DNA of 44,514 bases from an uncultured Acidimicrobiales bacterium. Its GTDB lineage: Bacteria; Actinomycetota; Acidimicrobiia; Acidimicrobiales; SHLQ01. Location: the NCBI GenBank assembly GCA_938084885.1, contig CALKGG010000075.1, positions 1 to 44,514 on the forward strand. Reading direction: 5' to 3'. A program made the translations under genes and the position numbers. Position 1 is the stretch's first letter; each line of letters starts with the position of its first letter. The notes beneath the pieces were generated by a model that searched no databases, was not told the DNA's origin, and was given only the letters and a program-made list of their open reading frames with translations. Shown piece by piece: positions 31,422 through 39,514 of this stretch.

Positions 31422-33593
31422 TCAGCGCCGGTAGCCGTCGAAGGAGCGCAACCGAAGGCTGTTCGACACGACGAACAACGACGAAAGACCCATCGCTGCG
31501 GCGGCGATCGCCGGGTTCAGGATGCCGAACGCGGCGAGCGGAATGGCTGCGGCGTTGTATGCGAACGCCCAGAACAAGTTTCCCTTGATCGTCGACAGCG
31601 TCCGCCGAGAGAGCGAGATCGCGTCAGCGACCGCACGGAGGTCGCCGGTCACGATCGTCAGATCGGACGCTTCGATGGCCACATCGGTTCCGGTGCCAAC
31701 AGCGATACCGAGGTCGGCTTGGGCGAGCGCCGGCGCATCGTTGATGCCGTCGCCGACCATGGCCACTCGTTTGCCCTCGGCCTGGAGCCGCTCGATGACC
31801 GCGACCTTGTCGTGTGGATACACCTCGGCGATCACCGAATCTCCCGGCCGACGACCAATGCCGACAGCTGCGGCCACGGCGTGTGCGGTGCGCTCGTTGT
31901 CGCCGGTGAGAAGGGTGACCGATAGGCCTTGATCATGAAACGCAGCGATCGCCTCCGGCGAACGTGCCTTGATCTGATCGGTGACCACGAAGACCAGTTC
32001 GGCGCTGCCTTCTCGCCCGGCAAAGACCGCGGTGGCGCCATCGGCTTCGGCGCTGGCAGCGAGGTCTTCTAACGCGTCGGGTATGGCATCGAAAAGGCTG
32101 CGACGACCGACCTGCACCTCAACGTCGCCAATCGGTCCGCCAACGGTCGCGGTGACCCCGGACCCGGGAGCGTTCACAAAATCGGTGACGTGCGCAAGAT
32201 CGTCGACCGAAGCCGCAATCGCCGCTGCGATTGGATGTTCTGACCGTGATTCAGCCGCCGCTGCCAACGAATGCACGAGATCTCGCTCGTCAGCTGCCAA
32301 CCCCGCGTCGAGCACGTCTGTCAACACCATTCGGCCTTCGGTGACCGTGCCGGTCTTGTCGACGACGATGGCCTCGATGGCTCGCGTATCTTCGAGGATC
32401 TCTCCGCCCTTGATGATGACACCCAACTGAGCGCCTCGCCCTGTTCCGACCATGATCCCGAGAGGAGTAGCCAATCCCAGGGCGCACGGACACGCGATAA
32501 TCAACACCGCGACCGCTGCAGTAAATGCAGCTCCGACGGAGCTGCCGGTAAGCAACCACGAAGCGAGGGTCACCGCGGAGATAACGATTGCGAGCGGAAC
32601 AAATACGGCCGACACCCGGTCGGCTAAACGTTGGACCTCGGCTCGACCACCTTGTGCCTCGTCGACGAGTCGAATGATCTGAGCGAGCGCGGTGTCGGCA
32701 CCTACCTGCGTTGCTTCGACCGTGAGAGAACCGTTGGTGTTGATCGTTGCTCCAATCACGTCATCTCCGGGTTCGACGTCGACGGGAACGGGTTCGCCCG
32801 TGATCATTGATGCGTCGACTGCGGAGCGGCCGTCGATGATCACTCCGTCGGTCGCCACCTTCTCGCCAGGCGAAACAATGAACTGCATACCAACGGCGAG
32901 ATCTTCGAGCGCGATCACGGTGCCATCTGTGAGTGTTGCCGAACGGGCGCCGAGATCGGCGAGGGCACGAATTGCATCGCCCGACCGCCGCTTCGCCCGC
33001 AGTTCGGCCCACTTGCCGACCAGGATGAACGCGATGATGATCGACGCGGTTCCGAAATGCAGATCGCCGTCCTCGATGCCTCCGCCGAGCACCACAAAGG
33101 ACCAGATCAACGCCGACAGCGACCCCATCGACACGAGCGTGTCCATCGTGGTCGCCCGTTGCTTGAGGTTCGCCCACGCCGTTGTGTGGAAGGGCGCTCC
33201 CGCCCAAAGCACAACCGGGGTGGCGAGCGCCGCCACGACCCATTGCCAACCCAATGGGCGAATCGCCGGAATCATCGAGAGAGCCATCGCCGGGATCGCA
33301 AGGCTCAGCGCCACCAGCATCCGGACCCGCAGCCCTTCTTCGCGCCGGTCTTGGGCAGCCTCGGTCTCGTCGTCAGCAATGACCGCGTAGCCGAGCGATT
33401 CGATCTCGGCGGCCAGTGACGCGGCGTCGATCGAACCGTCGTGATTGACTGTTGCCTTGCCAGTCGCAAAGTTGACAAGCGAGCCATCGACCGACTCGAG
33501 GTCGTCGAGATGGCGTTGAATTCGATTCGCGCAGGCAGCACAACTCATGCCGTCGATCGAGATATCAGCCCGCTTCAGGGTGCTGTGTGCCAT
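31422..33593 (-). CDS. copA: Copper-exporting P1B-type ATPase
   Basis: This 723-residue P-type ATPase starts with one heavy-metal-associated domain (GMSCAAC, Cys18 and Cys21). It then has the dephosphorylation motif TGEP (265-268), the ion-binding CPC (368-370) in transmembrane helix 6, the phosphorylated Asp412 in DKTGT, SEHPIA (451-456) and GDGINDAP (614-621). CPC with this N-terminal domain marks a P1B-1 Cu+ exporter. It moves copper out of the cytoplasm. No CopZ chaperone or CsoR regulator is adjacent, which is less usual. Confidence 0.93.
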   Translation of the reverse strand: MAHSTLKRADISIDGMSCAACANRIQRHLDDLESVDGSLVNFATGKATVNHDGSIDAASLAAEIESLGYAVIADDETEAAQDRREEGLRVRMLVALSLAIPAMALSMIPAIRPLGWQWVVAALATPVVLWAGAPFHTTAWANLKQRATTMDTLVSMGSLSALIWSFVVLGGGIEDGDLHFGTASIIIAFILVGKWAELRAKRRSGDAIRALADLGARSATLTDGTVIALEDLAVGMQFIVSPGEKVATDGVIIDGRSAVDASMITGEPVPVDVEPGDDVIGATINTNGSLTVEATQVGADTALAQIIRLVDEAQGGRAEVQRLADRVSAVFVPLAIVISAVTLASWLLTGSSVGAAFTAAVAVLIIACPCALGLATPLGIMVGTGRGAQLGVIIKGGEILEDTRAIEAIVVDKTGTVTEGRMVLTDVLDAGLAADERDLVHSLAAAAESRSEHPIAAAIAASVDDLAHVTDFVNAPGSGVTATVGGPIGDVEVQVGRRSLFDAIPDALEDLAASAEADGATAVFAGREGSAELVFVVTDQIKARSPEAIAAFHDQGLSVTLLTGDNERTAHAVAAAVGIGRRPGDSVIAEVYPHDKVAVIERLQAEGKRVAMVGDGINDAPALAQADLGIAVGTGTDVAIEASDLTIVTGDLRAVADAISLSRRTLSTIKGNLFWAFAYNAAAIPLAAFGILNPAIAAAAMGLSSLFVVSNSLRLRSFDGYRR

Positions 33594-33635
33594 GTCGTCA
33601 TTCTACGACGAATGAGGATGCTCCAACGGGCGCGA

Positions 33636-34823
33636 TTACCGCTCCCCAACGCCAGGTCGAGCAACGAGACCGACCCGAGGATCGACCCGACCTGCGTGCA
33701 CATCGGCCCATGCCGCCTCGGCGCCTGCAGCGCCGTGACGATATTCGACCGTGAGCCAGTCGTGGCTCGCCACGGTGAACGCCGAGATCGCGTCGGCGCA
33801 ACGGCGTCCGTATTCGTCACGGCCCCACTCTTCGGCCCGGCGGGCAAACTCGGTTGGGGCAAAGAACATCTGTGGCGTTGGCCCACAGAGGGGCTCTTTC
33901 GATGGCGCTTCGGCGTCGTGGTGGCTACGCCCAACGGTCATCGAATGGGCAAGCCCATCGCCAAAGTGCTCGTGAACAGCCCGTAGCGCTGTGGGATTGC
34001 CCGCCATATCGATCGATACTGCTCCCCCGTGTGTGGCGAGTGTGTCGATCTCATCGTAGGAGACGACCACGTCGTAGAAGCCGGTGTCGTTGACCATGTC
34101 GATGTTGCCCGCCGATGTGACCCCGACGACCTCGATCCTTTCGCGGCGCGACGCCCGGTCAGCGAACCCCAACGCCGTCTTCGACGACGCCGAGAGCACG
34201 ACCACTCGTGACGTCCCGAAGTAGACGTCCCCAGACCCGCCTCCATCGGCGAAGAACTCTTCCGCGAGGAACCCGGTGAGCCCGAGGCCACGAAGCAGGA
34301 CGTGTCGGTCTTCGCCGTCGTCGATCGATTCGCCGATGCCTTCGGTTGGCGATGGGTACATGGCGTCCGCCGTGGTCGAAACATAGGTGCGATACACCCG
34401 AGCGTGCTTGGCCCGATGCGCGCCGTCGTCTCGGAAACCATCCGGCGTCACCGTTGGGTGAAACGTGACGTCGGTGGCCATTGGATACCAGCCGTAGTAT
34501 CGGGTGCCGACGGCGAGGTCGCTGTTTCGACTGTCGATGATGGTGGCCCAGCCCATTGCGGGAACCCGACCCCAGCGTGTTTCGTCAACAGCGGCTTCAA
34601 CAGCGGCGGAGTCGGGTGCGGGGAAGAAGTCCCAGTAGCCCAGCATGTCGCCAAACACGGCGTATGTGATGTTGTTGGCCGTCACCGCGAACCGGTCGAT
34701 CGCAAGTCGGATCTGTCCGGCTTCGAGCGGGACCTGCTCCTCTTCAGTGCAGCGAGTGGTGCCGATGTTTGCTCGGTCCACCTCGACCGTCGTTGTCGTC
34801 GATGCAATGGATGATTCGTTCAT
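33636..34823 (-). CDS. DUF2855 family protein
   Basis: This 395-residue protein matches the DUF2855 family, whose members are remote relatives of medium-chain reductases without a proven activity. The N-terminal domain (residues about 20-135) has ITYAVFGDMLGYWDFFP and the GRVPAMGWATI segment. The second domain (about 180-290) resembles a Rossmann fold (VVVLSASSKTALGFAD, followed by SAGNIDMVNDTGFYDVVVSYD). The start at 34823 is preferred, since an upstream ATG at 34841 adds only MGHAVG. It lies 42 bp upstream of copA in the same direction; whether the two form an operon is unclear. Confidence 0.75.
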   Translation of the reverse strand: MNESSIASTTTTVEVDRANIGTTRCTEEEQVPLEAGQIRLAIDRFAVTANNITYAVFGDMLGYWDFFPAPDSAAVEAAVDETRWGRVPAMGWATIIDSRNSDLAVGTRYYGWYPMATDVTFHPTVTPDGFRDDGAHRAKHARVYRTYVSTTADAMYPSPTEGIGESIDDGEDRHVLLRGLGLTGFLAEEFFADGGGSGDVYFGTSRVVVLSASSKTALGFADRASRRERIEVVGVTSAGNIDMVNDTGFYDVVVSYDEIDTLATHGGAVSIDMAGNPTALRAVHEHFGDGLAHSMTVGRSHHDAEAPSKEPLCGPTPQMFFAPTEFARRAEEWGRDEYGRRCADAISAFTVASHDWLTVEYRHGAAGAEAAWADVHAGRVDPRVGLVARPGVGER

Positions 34824-35007
34824 GCCCACAGCATGGCCCATTAGACCCGACGATGTTCGCGATCTAACCAGGTGTGGCGAGTCGGCGGTTGCAGTTCACA
34901 CCTTCTTAAGGTGCAAACCGGAATACCTCGGACGGTTCCTGGGTCTACTGCTCGTCTCGGCGGGTCTACGTCGAAACACGATGCACATCACACATATGGG
35001 AGACAAC
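34824..35007. promoter_or_regulatory. Divergent region between the DUF2855 and spondin-RTX genes
   Basis: This 184 bp region holds the small palindrome CACCTT-CTT-AAGGTG (34899-34913), a possible operator, and the GGGAG ribosome site at 34998-35002 that selects the ATG at 35008. I see no clear promoter hexamers. Confidence 0.4.
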
Positions 35008-36999
35008 ATGGTAGTAAACGCCATTCGCGGGAGATCGTTGCGTGCATTCGCAGCACTGGTGCTCCTCGCAACAACACTGGCTGCGGCTCCGTCCCAGCTC
35101 GGAGCACAAGGCACCCAGCTCGGAGTGCCGACGCCCGAAACGGAACGGTTCGTCGTCATCACCGTCGAAAACAACCAAGAAGCAGACAGCGGCTTCTTCT
35201 TCACCTCCATGTGGGCCGGCCTCCATAGCGGCGACTTCGACCTCTTCAACGAAGGCGAATCCGCAAGCCCAGGCCTCGAATTACTCGCCGAAGACGGAGA
35301 CCCATCGACCCTTCAAGAAGAATTCGGCCAACAAGGACGCCTCCAGGACCAGGTTGGACCAACACCGATCGCACCGGGGACCACGCACACCGAGGCAATC
35401 CCGGTGATCAGCGCTCCGCAGTATCCCTACATTTCGTTCGCATCGATGCTCCTTCCATCGAACGACGCGTTCTTTGGCAACGAAGCGCCTGACGCCTACC
35501 GGATATTCGACGAGAACGGGACCCCAACTGGTCCGGTAACCATCGAGATTCTCGGCTCGGACATCTACGATGCTGGCACCGAATCAAACACGGCTGTCGG
35601 CCTGCCATTCATTGTTGATGGCATGAACGGGTCCGCCGATCCCGAAGCCGACGGTGGCGTCGTCACTCCGCTGAGCAGCGGGCTCGTCGAGTACCTCGAC
35701 CTCGAGACTGCTCCAGGCGCAGTCGTCGATTCGGAAATCGAAGCCGACGAACTGGTTGCAACCATCACCATCGAGGTCGTTGAGCAAGCCAACGAACAAG
35801 TCCATGTACGCGTCGAAAACCTCCAAGAAGAGGGTGGCTTCTTCTTCACCTCCGTGTGGGCCGGCCTCCACGGCGGCGACTTCGACCTCTTCAACGAAGG
35901 CGACGAGCCAAGCGCAGGCCTTGAATTGCTCGCCGAAGACGGAGACCCATCGACCCTTCAAGAAGAATTCGGCCAACGAGGACGCCTCCAGGACCAGGTT
36001 GGACCAACACCAATTGCACCCGGCGGCATCTTTGAAAGCTCGATCGACGTCATCAATCCAGAGGCGTACCCGTTCTTCTCGTACGCATCGATGATGCTTC
36101 CATCGAACGACGCGTTCTTCGGCAACGAGGTACCCGACGCCTACCAGATCTTCGATGACGACGGCCGCGCCCTTGAGCCGATCGAGATCTACGTCTTTGC
36201 CGAAGACGTCTACGACGCTGGCACCGAGGAGAACACCGGAACCGGCCTGCCGTTCATTGTTGATGGCATGAACGGAACCGCCGATCCAGCTCCCGACGGT
36301 GGCGTCGTAACCCCACTTGGCGACGCACTCGAACCCTACGTTGGTCTCCCAACCGCTCCTGGCGCAGACATTCTCACGGCGCTCGCATCTGAGGAACCCA
36401 TTGCCAAGATCACTGTGTACGCCGGCCCAGCCCGTACCTGCGGTGGCGAAGAAGTCACGGTGAGCCTTGCGCTTGGCCAAGTACCAACCGAAGGTGACGA
36501 TGTGATCCTCGGTACCGACGGTGCCGATGTCATCAATGGTCTTGGCGGCAACGACATCATCTGCGGCGAGCGCGGTGCAGACATCATCCGGGGCGGTCCA
36601 GGGAACGACCGAGTCTTCGGTGGCGCCGGCGCCGACACGATCAGCCTGGGTCGCGGCAACGACACCGCCTACGGTCAAGGCGGAGATGACGTCATCCGTG
36701 GCAACCGAGGCAATGACACGCTTATCGGTCTCGGTGGCAACGACGTGCTTCGCGGCAACAACGGCACCGACAGTCTGACCGGTGGCGGCGGCAGAGACTT
36801 GCTGGTCGGCGGAAAGAAGGCCGACTTCCTGAGCGGTGATGCCGGAAGGGACGAGCTCCAGGGCCGTCAAGGTCCTGACTTCCTCGACGGCGGCGACGGT
36901 GCTGACATCATCAACGGAGGTGGCGCGGAAGATACCTGTATCGAAGACGGTGACGACGCATCTGTTGTCAACTGCGAGGACGTGACCGAAGGGCCATAG
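35008..36999 (+). CDS. Secreted protein with two spondin-like domains and RTX repeats
   Basis: This 663-residue secreted protein has a signal peptide (about 33 residues, with AFAALVLLATTLAA as its core). It then has two spondin-like domains at about 47-245 and 262-460, and an RTX block at about 502-644 of some 16 nonapeptides of the GGxGxDxxx type, such as GGAGADTIS and GLGGNDVLR. The two spondin domains are 215 codons apart and nearly identical over 80 bp at the DNA level, indicating recent duplication or gene conversion. RTX repeats bind calcium and fold outside the cell. The spondin domains may attach to a surface or other molecules. The ATG at 35008 follows GGGAG with 5 nt spacing; earlier ATGs at 34981 and 34996 lack a site. 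Confidence 0.85.
   Translation: MVVNAIRGRSLRAFAALVLLATTLAAAPSQLGAQGTQLGVPTPETERFVVITVENNQEADSGFFFTSMWAGLHSGDFDLFNEGESASPGLELLAEDGDPSTLQEEFGQQGRLQDQVGPTPIAPGTTHTEAIPVISAPQYPYISFASMLLPSNDAFFGNEAPDAYRIFDENGTPTGPVTIEILGSDIYDAGTESNTAVGLPFIVDGMNGSADPEADGGVVTPLSSGLVEYLDLETAPGAVVDSEIEADELVATITIEVVEQANEQVHVRVENLQEEGGFFFTSVWAGLHGGDFDLFNEGDEPSAGLELLAEDGDPSTLQEEFGQRGRLQDQVGPTPIAPGGIFESSIDVINPEAYPFFSYASMMLPSNDAFFGNEVPDAYQIFDDDGRALEPIEIYVFAEDVYDAGTEENTGTGLPFIVDGMNGTADPAPDGGVVTPLGDALEPYVGLPTAPGADILTALASEEPIAKITVYAGPARTCGGEEVTVSLALGQVPTEGDDVILGTDGADVINGLGGNDIICGERGADIIRGGPGNDRVFGGAGADTISLGRGNDTAYGQGGDDVIRGNRGNDTLIGLGGNDVLRGNNGTDSLTGGGGRDLLVGGKKADFLSGDAGRDELQGRQGPDFLDGGDGADIINGGGAEDTCIEDGDDASVVNCEDVTEGP
35284..35366 (+). 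repeat. Intragenic duplication, copy 1
   Basis: This 83 bp stretch of the first spondin-like domain matches 35929-36011 at 82 of 83 positions, 645 bp (215 codons) apart and in frame. It encodes LAEDGDPSTLQEEFGQ and the QVGPTP segment. Confidence 0.9.
35929..36011 (+). repeat. Intragenic duplication, copy 2
   Basis: This is the second copy of the 83 bp stretch at 35284. The single difference changes Gln to Arg (CAA to CGA). Flanking domain sequence is more diverged, so identity is concentrated in patches, as gene conversion would leave. Confidence 0.9.
36511..36939 (+). repeat. RTX calcium-binding nonapeptide repeat block
   Basis: About sixteen consecutive nine-residue units of the pattern GGxGxDxxx are encoded here, for example GLGGNDIIC and GGPGNDRVF. 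Late units degrade (GGKKADFLS, GGGAEDTC). These form a parallel beta-roll that folds on calcium binding outside the cell. Confidence 0.9.
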
Positions 37000-37042
37000 C
37001 CGCACCGGTGCTTCACCCTGCGTAGAACGTTCGTTCAATTTC

Positions 37043-37070
37043 GGGCGCCGGTTTTCACGAACCGGCGTCC
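37043..37070. terminator. Terminator hairpin between the spondin-RTX and MBL genes
   Basis: GGGCGCCGGTT and AACCGGCGTCC pair over 11 bp (one G-T) around a TTCACG loop. Read rightward it is followed by GATTACGTTTT, a modest T-tract. It ends the spondin-RTX transcript and probably also the convergent MBL gene. Confidence 0.7.
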
Positions 37071-37081
37071 GATTACGTTTT

Positions 37082-38107
37082 CTACCCCGGCCGAACGAGT
37101 CGGTAGCGGGTCCCAACAACACTCGGGGCATAGCGATCATCGCTAGCAAACGCATGTGCGAGCGCGGCCTTGGCTCGCCATCCGGTGCAGTGGCCGGGCG
37201 CAACGAGACGAGGGGCAAGCTCGCGCAACGCCTCGACTGTTTGGGGGATGCGTTGTTCCATCGTTGCTCCCGCCAGGTGATACCCGCCGAGCACAAGGTC
37301 GAGACCGTCGTTACTGAGGAGATTGGCCGATGTTGCGGCGTTAATCACTCCGGCGTGTGAACACGCGGAGAGCACGGTGACTCCCCTACCCGCAACACGG
37401 GCGGCGAGGTAGCGTTCGTCGAGGATCAGCGGATCGTCCTCGAAGGCGCCATCGGCGGCTGTTCGTGTGACATGACCAAACAAGCCGGTTTCGAAGTTGG
37501 TCACCCGAGGGATCTCGCCGCTGCCAAAGAAGAAGCCGTCGGCAATGTCATGGGCTTGGCTGTTCAACGCAACCTCGGCGCCGGTGGCCGCCAGTTCTTC
37601 GAGGGTTGGCTCAGGTGGGAGCAGTAGTACCTGGCCGTCGGGCACACGGACACCGCGTTGGGTTGGACGGTTGGGGTGCAGGTCGACAATGGGCGGTGCC
37701 AGCCCGACGCTTGCGCGGGCCGTCGAGATTGCGTCGACGACGTCGGGGAATCCGCCGCTGTGGTCCCAGTGCCAATGTGACAAGAACACCGCTTCGATCA
37801 ACGACAGGTCGACCCCGAGTCGTTCGGCGTTCGCTAACCAGATCTCGCTGTATGGGCCCACGTCGAACAGCACCGTTCTCGACTCGTCGCCAATGCGTCC
37901 GGTCGCGAGCACCGAGAACCCGTGGCATGCACAACACAGATGGCCGAACACGTTGGTGTGTGCCTGCCCGTCGACAACTTCGGTGGGCTCGAAACGTTCG
38001 AGAATTCCGCGGCTCTCCGGGGACTGTTCGGCATTGTCGATACTTGAGAGCGTGTCTGTTTCGTTGTCGACAACAAGGAGCAGATCGAGTTCGTCGAGTT
38101 CGCGCAT
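37082..38107 (-). CDS. MBL-fold metallohydrolase
   Basis: This 341-residue metallo-beta-lactamase-fold protein has the metal motif HWHWDH (residues 111-116, the HxHxDH signature), further His ligands in SACSHAGVIN and LGGYH, and the C-terminal APGHCTG. Its layout resembles the group annotated as 7,8-dihydropterin-6-methyl-4-(beta-D-ribofuranosyl)aminobenzene-5'-phosphate synthase, but that activity belongs to archaeal members and should not be assumed. An unusual CCACHG cluster sits near residue 58. The gene is transcribed away from the MhuD-like gene, with 33 bp between starts. Confidence 0.82.
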   Translation of the reverse strand: MRELDELDLLLVVDNETDTLSSIDNAEQSPESRGILERFEPTEVVDGQAHTNVFGHLCCACHGFSVLATGRIGDESRTVLFDVGPYSEIWLANAERLGVDLSLIEAVFLSHWHWDHSGGFPDVVDAISTARASVGLAPPIVDLHPNRPTQRGVRVPDGQVLLLPPEPTLEELAATGAEVALNSQAHDIADGFFFGSGEIPRVTNFETGLFGHVTRTAADGAFEDDPLILDERYLAARVAGRGVTVLSACSHAGVINAATSANLLSNDGLDLVLGGYHLAGATMEQRIPQTVEALRELAPRLVAPGHCTGWRAKAALAHAFASDDRYAPSVVGTRYRLVRPG

Positions 38108-38140
38108 GAGCCCACTCTTCCACCCGCTAGCTTCGAGGGT

Positions 38141-38494
38141 ATGTCAATCGTCAAGATCAACGCACTCGAAATTCCCCCGCAAGCTGGCGACGAGATCATC
38201 AAACGATTCACCGCACGGATGCACAGCCTCGCCGACGTGGCCGGGTTCGAGGGCTTCGAACTGCTCCGCCCAACCAGTGAGAGCGAGACCCGCTGGTTCG
38301 TCTACACGCGATGGACAGATGAAGATTCCTATGCCGCATGGCGAGATGGCGACGGGGCGCGAAACGCTCATGCTCGCCCAGCGGGTGACGACGCAGACTC
38401 ATCTGACGACACTCCGCCGCAACAGCCGGTGAGCATGGGGGCGACGCTGCTCGAGTTTGCTGTCGAGGTGCAGGTCGGGCCGTCGGATACCTAA
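38141..38494 (+). CDS. MhuD-like haem-degrading monooxygenase (ABM fold)
   Basis: This 117-residue protein resembles mycobacterial MhuD (Rv3592) in the first 80 residues: the opening VKINALEIP with Asn7, the GFELLRP segment, Trp67 in YAAWRDG and His77 in NAHA. In MhuD the equivalent Asn, Trp and His are the haem-degrading residues. The C-terminal part is longer than in MhuD, with an acidic, proline-containing insertion (about 80-97: GDDADSSDDTPPQQP) before the final strand GATLLEFAV. MhuD opens haem to mycobilin and releases iron. A related ABM-family monooxygenase is possible if the insertion changes the site. Confidence 0.78.
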   Translation: MSIVKINALEIPPQAGDEIIKRFTARMHSLADVAGFEGFELLRPTSESETRWFVYTRWTDEDSYAAWRDGDGARNAHARPAGDDADSSDDTPPQQPVSMGATLLEFAVEVQVGPSDT

Positions 38495-38503
38495 AGGCCG
38501 TCC

Positions 38504-39091
38504 GTGGGCACCTCGCTCTCTCATCTGTTGACGAACATACGCGACTGTGCCGTGTGCGCGCCCGAGCTCGAGCACGGGACGAGGCCGATCGTCCAAGCCG
38601 GCTCGACATCACGTGTCGTGATCATTGGACAGGCGCCAGGCCGCCGGGTGCACGAGTCGGGGGTTCCGTGGGATGACCCGAGCGGACGCACACTGCGGGC
38701 GTGGCTCGGGCTCACGAACGATCAGTTCTACGATCCGGCAATCGTTGCGATCGTGCCGATGGGGTTTTGTTATCCGGGTTCGGCACGTTCTGGCGACAAG
38801 CCGCCACGTCGGGAGTGTGCGCCGTTGTGGCACGAACCGCTTCTCGCTGAGTTGGCGAAGGATCGGTTGGAGATCGTGATTGGCATGTATGCCCAGAAGC
38901 GGTATATCGCGAATCGGCAGAAGACCTTGACCGAGACGGTCGCCAACTGGAGAGAGCATTTGCCGAACCAGATCGTGCTTCCCCATCCGTCGCCGAGGAA
39001 CCAGCATTGGCTGACGAAGAACCCGTGGTTCGAGGCCGAAACGCTTCCGGCGGTACGGGCGCGAATCCACGAGTTCCTCGAACCGGTGTGA
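38504..39091 (+). CDS. Uracil-DNA glycosylase-family protein
   Basis: This 195-residue protein of the uracil-DNA glycosylase superfamily has the N-terminal active-site loop VVIIGQAPGRRVHESGVP near residue 38 and the C-terminal motif LPHPSPRN near 164. The N-terminal CAVCAPEL region may be a partial metal site, but I cannot see the full four-Cys iron-sulfur set of family 4 enzymes. Members remove uracil or are of unproven activity. Start GTG at 38504 lies 9 nt after the MhuD-like stop, so these two are probably co-transcribed. Confidence 0.82.
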   Translation: MGTSLSHLLTNIRDCAVCAPELEHGTRPIVQAGSTSRVVIIGQAPGRRVHESGVPWDDPSGRTLRAWLGLTNDQFYDPAIVAIVPMGFCYPGSARSGDKPPRRECAPLWHEPLLAELAKDRLEIVIGMYAQKRYIANRQKTLTETVANWREHLPNQIVLPHPSPRNQHWLTKNPWFEAETLPAVRARIHEFLEPV

Positions 39092-39122
39092 GTCGAGGTT
39101 CGACGTCCGTACGATTCTGTGT

Positions 39123-39455
39123 ATGAACCGAATACGAGTCGTCTCGGTACAAGAGGCCGAGAGCATCAAGAACAACCCACCTGAGGAGCTCGTCGTCCTC
39201 GACGTGCGCGCCGATCACGAGTTTGCCGACGGCCATCTCGATGGAGCGATTATGATCGACGCGCTCCAAGATGACTTCGCCGACAAGTTGGGCGAACTCG
39301 ATCCGGGTGTGCCGTACCTTCTTTATTGCCGCTCGGGCGCTCGCAGCGGAAAGGCTGCCGCCATGATGAGCGAGCTCGGCTTTACAGACGTTGCCGACAT
39401 CGATGGTGGCTTCCTCGCCTGGAGCGACGCCGGCCTCCCATTCACCATCAACTAA
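39123..39455 (+). CDS. Rhodanese-like sulfurtransferase
   Basis: This 110-residue single rhodanese domain has the catalytic Cys69 in the loop LLYCRSGARSG, the LDVRADHEFADGHLDGA motif (residues 26-42) and the C-terminal DIDGGFLAW. Rhodaneses transfer sulfane sulfur from a persulfide on this cysteine to acceptors such as cyanide or thiols; the physiological partner is unknown. It follows the UDG-family gene by 31 bp. A long hairpin lies immediately downstream. Confidence 0.92.
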   Translation: MNRIRVVSVQEAESIKNNPPEELVVLDVRADHEFADGHLDGAIMIDALQDDFADKLGELDPGVPYLLYCRSGARSGKAAAMMSELGFTDVADIDGGFLAWSDAGLPFTIN

Positions 39456-39463
39456 CCCACCCT

Positions 39464-39514
39464 GGATTTGTGAAGGATTTTGAACCGTATAGGTACGAAA
39501 TCCTTCACAAATCC
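39464..39514. terminator. Perfect 17 bp inverted repeat between convergent genes
   Basis: GGATTTGTGAAGGATTT (39464-39480) and its exact complement (39498-39514) flank a 17 nt loop that itself contains CGTA/TACG. Outer arms CCACCCT and AGGGTGG (39457-39463 and 39521-39527) extend the pairing after a bulge. The structure covers the stop codon of the PLP decarboxylase gene (39505-39507). Its AT content differs from the neighbouring coding DNA. It probably ends transcription from both sides. Confidence 0.75.

Noticed and set aside
35584..37296. A long open frame (about 570 residues) on the minus strand opposite the spondin-RTX gene
   Set aside because: It is a by-product of the high-GC codon pattern of the real gene; it has no start signal, no motif of any known family, and it crosses the terminator at 37043-37070 and into the MBL gene.
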